Part shown: positions 1-4,819 of the stretch, piece after piece
Numbering within the stretch: position 1 is the first letter of the stretch
Layout: each line of letters begins with the position of its first letter
NCBI GenBank assembly: GCA_016203335.1
Contig: JACQNA010000103.1
Location: forward strand, 1 to 9,431
Length of the DNA stretch: 9,431 nt
From: Candidatus Woesearchaeota archaeon
GTDB lineage: Archaea; Nanobdellota; Nanobdellia; Woesearchaeales; JACQNA01
Direction of reading: 5' to 3'
The notes under the pieces: generated by a model
Database searches by the model: none
The model's input: only the letters and a program-made list of their open reading frames with translations
What the model was told of the DNA's origin: nothing
Made by a program: the position numbers and the translations under genes

Positions 1-17
1 AACTTTTCGGACGAAAC

Positions 18-40
18 TTTACCCCACTTCGCAGGGTAAA
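18..40. repeat. Small inverted repeat (hairpin)
   Basis: TTTACCC (18-24) and GGGTAAA (34-40) are perfect 7-bp inverted arms around a 9-nt loop. It is one of several hairpins in the gene-free first 204 bases. Its role is unknown; it could form in RNA from either strand. Confidence 0.5.
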
Positions 41-61
41 GGCATTTAACAGGAATTTAAC

Positions 62-111
62 GAGAAATTGGGTCGCTTCGCTAAAATGCCAAGCATTTTC
101 CCCAATTTCTC
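62..111. repeat. Two-tier hairpin in gene-free left end
   Basis: GAGAAATTGGG (62-72) pairs perfectly with CCCAATTTCTC (101-111). Nested inside, AAAATGC (83-89) pairs with GCATTTT (93-99) around a 3-nt loop. The left side carries a 10-nt bulge and the right side a single base. The rest of 1-204 contains further AT-rich repeats: ATTTAAC twice (44-50, 55-61) and an 8-bp inverted pair CAAAATTG/CAATTTTG near 152-175. I see no credible coding region here. It could be a 3' processing or termination region for the minus-strand genes ending at 205, or a decayed repeat element. Confidence 0.55.
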
Positions 112-204
112 CAAATTTTTTCCAGCTCTGAAAAATTCCCAGCTCTATCGCAAAATTGCGGGTTGCCTCAATTTTGCCCTGCTCGGCACCCTGCTTTGCA
201 GCCC

Positions 205-360
205 TTACGCCCGCTTCTGCTTAATGGCATATGCGGCAACCGCAAGTATGCCCAGCACGGACCAGAACAGCAGCGCAGAGGTTATCCCTGCGGCAAATGC
301 TGCCATGTTCGCGAGCGCAAGAACAATCATGCAAACCGCAACAGCCTGCTTAGAATCCAT
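205..360 (-). CDS. Tiny two-helix membrane protein
   Basis: This is a 51-residue protein starting MDSKQ. It consists almost entirely of two hydrophobic segments (about residues 6-25 and 27-45) joined by a short Gly/Ile/Thr/Ser turn, and ends in the basic tail KQKRA, so it is probably a small hairpin-type integral membrane protein. The ATG lies inside the last codons of the upstream Cys-rich gene, an 11-nt overlap that points to translational coupling and co-transcription. A longer reading with a start at 501 gives an Arg/Ser-rich extension that is an out-of-frame reading of the Cys-rich gene, so I reject it. I do not recognise a family. The coding call rests on hydrophobic pattern and gene coupling. 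Confidence 0.6.
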   Translation of the reverse strand: MDSKQAVAVCMIVLALANMAAFAAGITSALLFWSVLGILAVAAYAIKQKRA

Positions 361-520
361 TGTGCGCATACTGCGAGCAGAACTTCTTGTGATCCCAGTA
401 GAACCAGCAGCCCTTCTGGTGGCGCTGGAACATGAAGCAGCCCTTGCAGATCTCAGGGGATTCCGGCTTCTCTGCAATGCGCTCCAGAATCTCATTTGCA
501 ATGGCGATGGTATCGTGCAT
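350..520 (-). CDS. Small Cys-rich (zinc-ribbon-like) protein
   Basis: This 56-residue ORF begins MHDTIAIANEILERIAEK. The N-terminal part looks like an amphipathic helix. It is followed by a Cys/aromatic-rich module with C25, C28, C38 and C48 (CxxC-x9-C-x9-C), together with H34, H44 and several Trp, Tyr and Phe residues. Four spaced cysteines suggest binding of one zinc ion or an iron-sulfur cluster; no specific family is recognised. A TATA box (ATTTAAAT, 544-551) is centred about 27 nt upstream of the ATG, so the message would be leaderless. The stop codon overlaps the start of the small membrane protein gene downstream, suggesting a two-gene operon. The gene is divergent from eS17. The codon pattern and motif make it more credible than the overlapping opposite-strand readings. 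Confidence 0.7.
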   Translation of the reverse strand: MHDTIAIANEILERIAEKPESPEICKGCFMFQRHQKGCWFYWDHKKFCSQYAHNGF

Positions 521-543
521 AGGAAAGTGATATGCTCCCTTTT

Positions 544-551
544 ATTTAAAT
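544..551 (-). promoter_or_regulatory. TATA box for the Cys-rich gene
   Basis: The palindromic ATTTAAAT is centred about 27 nt upstream of the ATG at 520. This is the spacing expected for archaeal TBP/TFB initiation at or next to the start codon. Confidence 0.65.
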
Positions 552-614
552 ATTGCGTTCCGCAACTTGGGAGAAATCATTGAGATGCTCCACACAAAAC
601 ATGCCGGGCAAACC

Positions 615-622
615 TTTATATA
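615..622 (+). promoter_or_regulatory. TATA box for eS17
   Basis: TTTATATA is centred 26-27 nt upstream of the ATG at 645. Transcription would begin at the start codon. This supports the short eS17 start over the upstream in-frame ATGs, which lie before or inside the TATA box. Confidence 0.75.
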
Positions 623-644
623 CCTTGTTCTGCATCCCCTGCTT

Positions 645-839
645 ATGGGACGGATCAAGACCAGGCTCGTGAAGCGCTCCACCCGGGAGCTGCTCAAGCA
701 GCACGGCGAAGAGGTTGCTGCTGATTACGTGGAGAACAAGAAAATCGTGCAGAAATACGTTGAGCTGTCCAGCAAGAAGCTGCGGAACATCATGGCGGGA
801 TATGCAACCAGGCTGGCCAAGCAGCGAAAGCCTGAGTAA
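645..839 (+). CDS. rps17e: 30S ribosomal protein eS17
   Basis: This 64-residue basic protein matches ribosomal protein eS17 (S17e), a small-subunit protein found in archaea and eukaryotes but not bacteria. Recognisable features are the MGRIKTRLVKRSTRELL start, the family-typical segment ENKKIVQKYV around residues 30-40, and the SKKLRNIMAGYATRL stretch around residues 44-58. The length is typical of archaeal eS17, which lacks the eukaryotic C-terminal extension. The frame is open upstream to 567, but the first 26 codons of that reading cover the promoter and look nothing like the family, so the start at 645 is chosen. No Shine-Dalgarno is seen. The transcript is predicted to be leaderless and monocistronic, with the tRNA-Arg promoter following about 40 nt later. 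Confidence 0.92.
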   Translation: MGRIKTRLVKRSTRELLKQHGEEVAADYVENKKIVQKYVELSSKKLRNIMAGYATRLAKQRKPE

Positions 840-880
840 GGGCTCTTGGAGGCAAGGGATATCTCTTTCTTTCCGCAACA

Positions 881-887
881 TTTATAA
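881..887 (+). promoter_or_regulatory. TATA box for tRNA-Arg
   Basis: TTTATAA lies about 29 nt upstream of the first tRNA base. Archaeal tRNA genes use ordinary TBP/TFB promoters of this kind, so the tRNA probably has its own transcript with almost no leader. Confidence 0.65.
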
Positions 888-951
888 GGAAACTCCCCTG
901 CAGCCGCGCTGTGGGCCTGTAGCATAACCTGGATAGTGCAGCCGGCTTCGG

Positions 952-989
952 GAAGCAGCAGCGATGACATGAGCGGACTGCTTAAGGAT
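952..989 (+). other. Canonical anticodon-loop tRNA intron
   Basis: A 38-nt intron lies between tRNA positions 37 and 38, the standard archaeal site. Its inner helix AAGCAG (953-958) / CTGCTT (978-983) is perfect. The flanking bulges read GG^g and at^A next to the anticodon stem. The central helix CTTC/aagg is imperfect (one G-U, one C-A mismatch), giving a relaxed bulge-helix-bulge for the splicing endonuclease. Confidence 0.85.
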
Positions 990-1004
990 ACCGGCTGATC
1001 GGGG

Positions 1005-1024
1005 AAAGCTGAACGCTTCCGAAC
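1005..1024 (+). other. 20-nt noncanonical T-arm tRNA intron
   Basis: A 20-nt intron sits between tRNA positions 53 and 54. The bulge-helix-bulge is perfect. The outer helix is TGA (996-998) / TCA (1026-1028) and the central helix TCGG (999-1002) / CCGA (1019-1022). The two 3-nt bulges are GG^A and AC^T. The inner helix is AAGC (1006-1009) / GCTT (1015-1018) with a 5-nt loop. Excision restores T stem CGGGG/CCTCG and T loop TTCAAAT. Confidence 0.88.
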
Positions 1025-1062
1025 TTCAAATCCTCGCAGGCTCACATCTTTCTTTTGCCCAC

Positions 1063-1093
1063 ATGCTGATGGTATGATTGTACTTCTGAGCAT
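1063..1093 (+). ncRNA. Possible mini C/D-box-like element
   Basis: This is a 31-nt stretch closed by ATGC (1063-1066) and GCAT (1090-1093). It has TGATGG next to the left arm (C-box-like, imperfect against RUGAUGA) and a perfect D box CTGA (1086-1089) next to the right arm, with 13 nt between. It lies 18 nt after the tRNA. It lacks C'/D' boxes and is shorter than normal archaeal C/D sRNAs, so this is a tentative reading of a pattern that could arise by chance. Confidence 0.25.
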
Positions 1094-1190
1094 CGCACGC
1101 CGCCATGGCGCAGACCAGCTTGGGGTTGTCCCTTCGGGGAAAGCCGGTAGCGAGCGGAGCGAGCGTCTGCCGCCATGCTGGCGGCGTGCG
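1094..1190. ncRNA. Long structured hairpin, unassigned
   Basis: CGCACGCCGCC (1094-1104) and GGCGGCGTGCG (1180-1190) form a perfect 11-bp closing stem. Inside are a 2/5-nt internal loop, GGC/GCC (1107-1109 with 1172-1174), a bulged C, GCAGAC/GTCTGC (1110-1115 with 1165-1170), then GCTT/AAGC (1118-1121 with 1141-1144), and an apical TCCC-TTCG-GGGA hairpin with a classic cUUCGg tetraloop (1129-1140). The 3' side holds a GA-rich near-repeat GCGAGCGGAGCGAGC (1150-1164). There is no convincing ORF on either strand. A shape with one internal pocket resembles an H/ACA guide hairpin, but I see no clear ACA box, so the class and strand are unassigned. It may be read through from the tRNA promoter. Confidence 0.45.
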
Positions 1191-1237
1191 GAAAGAACGG
1201 AAAGCCATACTCTCTTTTTCCTTTGCCATGCGGAACA

Positions 1238-1246
1238 TTTTTATAT
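1238..1246 (+). promoter_or_regulatory. TATA box upstream of small ORF and mscS-family gene
   Basis: TTTTTATAT is centred about 26 nt upstream of the ATG at 1269, the same spacing as at the other starts in this window. It is probably the main promoter for the channel gene at 1389, with the 1269 ORF either a real leaderless gene or simply part of the leader. Confidence 0.5.
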
Positions 1247-1268
1247 GATCACTTTTCCCATTCTTTCC

Positions 1269-1376
1269 ATGGACGACGCCTACAATGTCCACCCGGAAGA
1301 GCGCCGGAGGAAAAAGCGGCGGAATCGGTATCGGCAAGGGGGGCCGGACCGGAGCAAGAACTATACAGTAAAATAA
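1269..1376 (+). CDS. Possible 35-residue very basic leaderless peptide
   Basis: This short ORF begins MDDAYNVHPEERRRKKRRN and is dominated by Arg, Lys and Gly, with no hydrophobic core. The argument for it is that its ATG sits at the predicted leaderless start of the TATA box at 1238-1246, and it ends 12 nt before the MscS-family ORF. Against it, the composition is nonglobular and a second frame is also open across the same bases. It could be a small nucleic-acid-binding peptide, an upstream leader peptide, or not translated at all. Confidence 0.3.
   Translation: MDDAYNVHPEERRRKKRRNRYRQGGPDRSKNYTVK
1361..1366 (+). promoter_or_regulatory. Weak TATA-like box before MscS-family gene
   Basis: CTATAC is centred about 26 nt upstream of the ATG at 1389 and could give a leaderless message independent of the upstream promoter. 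The match is poor compared with other boxes here. Confidence 0.25.
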
Positions 1377-1388
1377 GATTACCGTACG

Positions 1389-2447
1389 ATGGCTCTCGCG
1401 CAATTCCTCGGCATGGAGATAGGTAGTAATACCGGCTTTGATTATGCGCTGTCTCTTGTTATCTTCTTCGTGTTGTCTGTGATATTCCGCCTGTTCAAGT
1501 CGTATGCGCTCAGGCTGGCGCGCAAGATATCTACCCAGACCAAGACTGATGTTGATGACCTTGCTATTGAGTTCATCAGCAGCATCTCCTGGCCGCTCTA
1601 TACCTTTGTTGCGCTGTTTGCGGCTGCACAAACATTGGCGCTGCCAGCATTTGCACATACCCTGTTCCAGTATATGTTCATCATCCTGCTCGTTTACTAC
1701 TGCGCAAAGGCCCTGCACAGGGCAGTTGATTATGCCGCGAGGAAACAGATCACCGCGCGCACCGAAGCAGACCAGAGTGAAGATACCTCGCTGATCACCG
1801 TGCTTGCAGGCATAGTCAAATTCATCATCTGGGTTATCGCTTCCCTTCTCCTGCTCTCAAATCTTGGAGTCAATATCACCTCCCTGGTTGCCGGCTTGGG
1901 CATTGGAGGCATTGCGATCGCCTTTGCCCTGCAGAATGTGCTGGAAGACCTGTTCAGCTCGTTCACGATCTACTTTGATAAGCCGTTCAGGAAAGGCGAC
2001 TTCATTGTCCTGGGGCAGGACTCTGGAACCGTACAGAGCATCGGCATCAAGAGCACGAGGCTGACGACTTTGCAGGGTGATGAGCTGATCATCTCCAACC
2101 GGGAGCTGACCAGCGCCAGGATCCGCAATTACAAGCGGATGCAGCGGAGACGGGTGACGTTTGCCTTTGGAGTTGAGTATGATACTCCGCTTCCGAAACT
2201 GAAATTAATTAACTCCCTCATTGCCGACCTCTTCAAAAAGATAAAGAATGCAGAGCTTGAGCGGGTGCATTTCAAGGAATTCGGCAATTTCAGCCTCAAT
2301 TATGAGGTGGTCTATTTCATCAATACCCGGGAATATGATATGTATATGGACATCCAGCAGCAGATTAACCTGGCGATTAAAGAGCAGTTTGCCAGGCACC
2401 GGATTGAGATGGCGTTCCCGACGCAAACAGTGTACCTCAAGAGGTAA
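1389..2447 (+). CDS. MscS-family small-conductance mechanosensitive channel
   Basis: This 352-residue integral membrane protein would open under membrane tension to release solutes during hypo-osmotic shock. Hydrophobic segments lie at about residues 17-36, 64-85, 92-112 and 138-158. They are followed by the MscS-type pore helix (about 161-190), rich in Gly and Ala, reading LVAGLGIGGIAIAFALQNVL. Next comes the beta domain (about 198-250) with FRKGDFI, GTVQSIGIKSTRL and the DELIISNREL signature, then the cytosolic alpha/beta domain ending in AFPTQTVYL, a typical MscS C-terminal motif. It has extra N-terminal membrane helices compared with the three-helix E. coli MscS, as many archaeal members do. 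No Shine-Dalgarno is present at 1389; an in-frame ATG at 1413 is an alternative start. It converges on the gene ending at 2459, with 11 nt between stops. Confidence 0.93.
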   Translation: MALAQFLGMEIGSNTGFDYALSLVIFFVLSVIFRLFKSYALRLARKISTQTKTDVDDLAIEFISSISWPLYTFVALFAAAQTLALPAFAHTLFQYMFIILLVYYCAKALHRAVDYAARKQITARTEADQSEDTSLITVLAGIVKFIIWVIASLLLLSNLGVNITSLVAGLGIGGIAIAFALQNVLEDLFSSFTIYFDKPFRKGDFIVLGQDSGTVQSIGIKSTRLTTLQGDELIISNRELTSARIRNYKRMQRRRVTFAFGVEYDTPLPKLKLINSLIADLFKKIKNAELERVHFKEFGNFSLNYEVVYFINTREYDMYMDIQQQINLAIKEQFARHRIEMAFPTQTVYLKR

Positions 2448-2458
2448 GCGCCCCTCAA

Positions 2459-2941
2459 CTATTCATCAGAGATAGTACCCAGCCATCTGCCTACCTTGTG
2501 TATCTTCGCCGCCAGCTTTCTTGTAGGATGGTGATATGCCTGCCATTCGCCGTCATACTTCCGCGGGAATGCAGTTTGAATATTCCGGAACCGCGCAAGA
2601 AGGCTCTGATAATACTGCTTGATACTCCTTCTCTCATCAGGCGAGCATCGGATGACCTGCTCTTTTCCTCCCCGGTGATTCTCCGTAAACAGCATCCGGA
2701 ATAACGGCCAGTAGCGCGCCTTTTCCCCATCTGCCCCACGGAGCATTGCTTCAATATACACCTCCTGCACCAGCTGGTCCCAGGAGACTGATGTCGGCTG
2801 GGAAGCAACATACTGCAGGTATGCCCCATATAAGCTTCCTGCTTCCTCAGGAAATGGAACAGTGTATAAGGCTTCGAGCCCCTGCAACAATGCTGCCCGC
2901 TCCCCTCTTGTTTCCCGAATAAGGTCAGCAATCGTGCCCAT
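2459..2941 (-). CDS. Hypothetical 160-residue soluble protein
   Basis: The protein begins MGTIADLIRETRGERAALL. It is predicted mainly helical and soluble, with no signal peptide, membrane segment, cysteine pair or recognisable catalytic motif. A Tyr/Leu-rich middle (about residues 38-85) is followed by a basic C-terminal half with PDERRSIKQYYQSLL and KLAAKIHKVGRWLG. I do not recognise a family. It lies 36 nt downstream of the ureohydrolase gene on the same strand and could be co-transcribed, but a TATA-like TTTTAAT (2965-2971 read on the minus strand) centred 27 nt upstream of the ATG supports a leaderless start of its own. Another minus-strand frame is open over much of the same bases but starts inside the neighbour and lacks a promoter. 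The balanced amino-acid composition supports this frame. Confidence 0.7.
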   Translation of the reverse strand: MGTIADLIRETRGERAALLQGLEALYTVPFPEEAGSLYGAYLQYVASQPTSVSWDQLVQEVYIEAMLRGADGEKARYWPLFRMLFTENHRGGKEQVIRCSPDERRSIKQYYQSLLARFRNIQTAFPRKYDGEWQAYHHPTRKLAAKIHKVGRWLGTISDE

Positions 2942-2964
2942 TCTCCCTGGAAAGGCATTTGCCT

Positions 2965-2971
2965 ATTAAAA
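2965..2971 (-). promoter_or_regulatory. TATA-like box for the 160-residue gene
   Basis: TTTTAAT on the minus strand is centred about 27 nt upstream of the ATG at 2941. It lies across the 5' edge of the gap after the ureohydrolase gene. Confidence 0.45.
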
Positions 2972-2977
2972 CCCTTC

Positions 2978-3763
2978 TTAGAAAAACTCTCCAATGATCT
3001 TGGCAGCTGCCTTTGCCGTCAGGTTATTCACATCCTTATGCGGATTTACCTCAACGATGTCCAGCATCCGGAGGTTCTTCAGCAGCTTGAGCCGCTGGAT
3101 AAAATACAGCAATTCCCGGGTGGACATCCCTCCGGGCTCAATGCAGCCGGTCCCTGGCGCAAATGCCGGGTCCAGGACATCAATATCCACTGAGATGTAG
3201 AGGCTCTCCCATCCCCGCGCCTTTTCCATGACTGTGTCGCAGACATTCTCGATGTTCATGAACAGCTGCCGCATGGTGAAAAAACTTACCCGCTTCTCCT
3301 TTAGGTAGGCAATCTCATCAGGATCCGCGTTCCTGATGCCGATAATAATGACGCGGGCAGGATCCACCATGCCCTCCTCAATGAGCGTGCGAAGATACCT
3401 GCCGTGCTCATACAGATAATCATCCCCACTGTACGTATCCGGATGGGTGTCAAATATCACCAATCCTGCATTGCGATAGCGCTGGCAAAAGCCGCGGAAC
3501 AGGGCATAGGTAATGGAATGGTCGCCGCCCAGGGCAATGGGAAACTCATCCAGCTGGGCAATGTGCCTGCTGATCTGCTCTTTGCTGCTCTTCCAGTCAT
3601 CAGTGACTGCTGCCTGTTCCACACGGAAGAGCTTTGGATGTACCAAATGGTTGTCCTCGCTGCTGTACACCAGTTCCAGCTGCTCCAGAATGGCAGCAGG
3701 GGCATCCTCACAGCCTGCATTGTCGCCGCTGTTCCTGCAGAAAGGGACCTTGATGAGCTTCAT
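2978..3763 (-). CDS. Arginase/agmatinase-family ureohydrolase
   Basis: This 261-residue protein belongs to the binuclear-manganese ureohydrolases, which hydrolyse a guanidino group to release urea (agmatine to putrescine, or arginine to ornithine). All six expected metal ligands are visible: H82 in GGDHS, D105, H107 and D109 in DTHPDTY, and D193 and D195 in SVDIDVLDP. The PGTG and EPGG signature follows, and ExNP appears as EVNPHKD near residue 238. The second motif carries Thr where DAHxD is usual, a mild change. Length is at the short end for the family. I start at 3763 (MKLIKVPF) because a TATA box is centred 27 nt upstream and the 28 extra codons of the longer reading cover the promoter. 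Substrate cannot be decided; agmatinase is the common archaeal assignment. Confidence 0.88.
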   Translation of the reverse strand: MKLIKVPFCRNSGDNAGCEDAPAAILEQLELVYSSEDNHLVHPKLFRVEQAAVTDDWKSSKEQISRHIAQLDEFPIALGGDHSITYALFRGFCQRYRNAGLVIFDTHPDTYSGDDYLYEHGRYLRTLIEEGMVDPARVIIIGIRNADPDEIAYLKEKRVSFFTMRQLFMNIENVCDTVMEKARGWESLYISVDIDVLDPAFAPGTGCIEPGGMSTRELLYFIQRLKLLKNLRMLDIVEVNPHKDVNNLTAKAAAKIIGEFF

Positions 3764-3785
3764 GCAGCCTAGGGAGAATGAGCTG

Positions 3786-3794
3786 GTTTTAAAC
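3786..3794 (-). promoter_or_regulatory. TATA box for the ureohydrolase gene
   Basis: GTTTAAAAC on the minus strand is centred about 27 nt upstream of the ATG at 3763. It fixes that start and implies a leaderless message. It is back to back with the promoter of the divergent operon at 3854. Confidence 0.65.
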
Positions 3795-3822
3795 CTTATG
3801 GCTGCGGGCTGCCCGGCGAAAC

Positions 3823-3831
3823 ATTTAAATA
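3823..3831 (+). promoter_or_regulatory. TATA box for the AbrB-NTase fusion operon
   Basis: ATTTAAATA is centred 27 nt upstream of the ATG at 3854, giving a predicted transcription start at or beside the start codon. Confidence 0.7.
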
Positions 3832-3837
3832 CAAGAA

Positions 3838-3853
3838 GTATATACATATATAC
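3838..3853 (+). promoter_or_regulatory. Operator-like palindrome at the start codon
   Basis: GTATATA (3838-3844) and TATATAC (3847-3853) are perfect inverted arms separated by CA. The palindrome lies between the TATA box and the ATG, so a bound dimer would block initiation. The downstream gene begins with an AbrB-like DNA-binding domain, so autoregulation is a natural inference. Alternating A/T sequence makes short palindromes easier to get by chance. Confidence 0.45.
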
Positions 3854-4621
3854 ATGTTAAAGCTTGTCCGGCGGTTCGGCAACAGCGGCCATATCGTGCT
3901 GCCCAAGGAATATGTAGGCAAAAGAATACGGTTCATTGCCGAGCCAAAGGCATTTGCAGACATCCAGTCAGAGGTATTGGGGATACTCCAGCCGTATCTC
4001 GGGAATGTCCTCGGTGTCTATCTCTACGGCTCGTATGCCCGGAATGAGCAGTCCTTGGATTCCGACATTGACATCCTGGCAGTTACCGATGCCCGGCTGA
4101 AGATTGCCTACACCGGCAATGAATACTCCATAATCTCGATAACTGTCCCAGAGATTGAGCAGACATTGCGGAAGAATGCGGTGCTGCTGCTTCCCATCCT
4201 TAAGGAGGCAAAGACAATCATCAACCCTGATCTCCTGAAGAAATACACGCCATACAGGTTTACCTACCAGAACACCAAGTGGTTTTTGGACAACACCGCC
4301 CATGTTCTCGGCTTGCAGAAAAAAGGGCTCGCGCTGAACTTTGAGACCGGAAGCCTGGTGTACTCCCTGCTGCTTCGGATTCGCGGGCTGCTCATCATCA
4401 AGCTGATGTGCAACGGCACATTGTACTCAAAGGCTGCCTTATTCTCCTATTTGCGCAGCGCATTTCCACAACAGAAAGCCGAGGAGATGTATGCCATCTG
4501 TACCAAAGAGAAGAGCGATATCCGCGTCGCTGAAAGCAGCATCATCACTACGGATGACATCGCGCAATTAATCTCCCTTGCTGAGCGTCTCCTGCAGGAG
4601 GCTAAAACCCTTTTTCGATGA
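3854..4621 (+). CDS. AbrB-like / nucleotidyltransferase / HEPN-like fusion
   Basis: This 255-residue protein has three parts. Residues 1-30, with FGNSGHIVLPKEYVGKRI, resemble the swapped-hairpin SpoVT/AbrB DNA-binding domain of antitoxins and the archaeal DUF2080-type proteins. Residues about 40-125 form a minimal nucleotidyltransferase with G59-S60 and D71xD73, exactly the GSx10DxD spacing of MntA-type antitoxins. Residues about 137-255 are helical and resemble a HEPN domain, ending in an AERLLQEAKTLF helix. The Rx4-6H motif of toxic HEPN RNases is not evident, so this part may be catalytically dead or a substrate-binding domain. The gene is leaderless with a palindrome at the start codon, and its stop overlaps the next gene (ATGA). 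A toxin-antitoxin or RNA/protein-modifying role is inferred; no substrate can be named. Confidence 0.8.
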   Translation: MLKLVRRFGNSGHIVLPKEYVGKRIRFIAEPKAFADIQSEVLGILQPYLGNVLGVYLYGSYARNEQSLDSDIDILAVTDARLKIAYTGNEYSIISITVPEIEQTLRKNAVLLLPILKEAKTIINPDLLKKYTPYRFTYQNTKWFLDNTAHVLGLQKKGLALNFETGSLVYSLLLRIRGLLIIKLMCNGTLYSKAALFSYLRSAFPQQKAEEMYAICTKEKSDIRVAESSIITTDDIAQLISLAERLLQEAKTLFR

Positions 4622-4812
4622 GCAAACGGAAATATAAACAAGGCATCAAAAACGAGATTCATCTCCATAAGCATCTCAAGCTGGAATCCGCACGGGCAGG
4701 GGGAAATACGGAATTGGAGCGATATTATGAAAAAGAGATCAAACGCCTTGAGGAGCAGCTTGTCCAGAAAGAAAGGAAATTATTGCCCCGGAAGACGAGA
4801 ATGAAGAGCTAA
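4618..4812 (+). CDS. Small basic helical protein, operon partner of NTase fusion
   Basis: This 64-residue protein starts MSKRKYKQGIKNEIHLHKH. It is Lys/Glu/Arg-rich, with a probable helical hairpin or short coiled coil (about residues 9-55) and no cysteine or hydrophobic segment. Its ATG overlaps the TGA of the nucleotidyltransferase fusion (ATGA), so translation is probably coupled and the two proteins made together. It could be a partner or target of the enzyme, or a small RNA/DNA-binding protein; I recognise no family. It converges on the hydrolase gene, with 7 nt between the stops. Confidence 0.7.
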   Translation: MSKRKYKQGIKNEIHLHKHLKLESARAGGNTELERYYEKEIKRLEEQLVQKERKLLPRKTRMKS

Positions 4813-4819
4813 GGCTCCC

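Larger units (their letters stand above)
913..1044 (+). tRNA. tRNA-Arg(UCG) with two introns
   Basis: The three exons (913-951, 990-1004, 1025-1044) give a 74-nt tRNA. The acceptor stem GGGCCTG/CAGGCTC has one G-U pair, and U8 and A9 are present. The D stem GCAT/GTGC encloses a loop containing GG. The anticodon stem GCCGG/CCGGC carries the loop CTTCGGA, so the anticodon is UCG (948-950). The variable loop is TGAT, the T stem CGGGG/CCTCG, the T loop TTCAAAT, and the discriminator A. The A15-U48 Levitt pair is satisfied. CCA is not encoded and must be added. Read without removing the second intron, the T stem loses the universal G53-C61 pair; after removal it is perfect apart from one G-U. A T-rich run (1047-1056) just downstream may terminate transcription. 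The anticodon assignment is firm provided the first intron is at position 37/38. Confidence 0.9.

Noticed and set aside
68..583. Plus-strand open frame across the left end
   Set aside because: It lies opposite the two tiny minus-strand genes, runs through hairpins and a promoter, and has no coherent protein character. The minus-strand Cys-rich and membrane proteins explain the DNA better.
913..1044. Class II tRNA (Leu/Ser) with a long variable arm
   Set aside because: The 20-nt stretch can be drawn as a variable arm, but then the T stem has two mismatches including position 53-61. Excising it as an intron gives a perfect bulge-helix-bulge and T stem, and the anticodon UCG is Arg.
1287..1373. 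28-codon Gly/Lys/Arg-rich frame overlapping the 1269 ORF
   Set aside because: It is low complexity, its ATG does not sit at a predicted transcription start, and nothing in context supports it.
1026..1718. Long minus-strand open frame (about 230 codons)
   Set aside because: It overlaps the tRNA 3' exon, the hairpin region and the N-terminal part of the MscS-family gene, and its translation is Arg/Pro/Gln-rich with no domain character.
2491..2994. Second minus-strand frame (167 codons) over the 160-residue gene
   Set aside because: It begins inside the end of the ureohydrolase gene, has no promoter at leaderless distance, and its composition (Arg, Ser, Cys-rich) is typical of a shifted reading.
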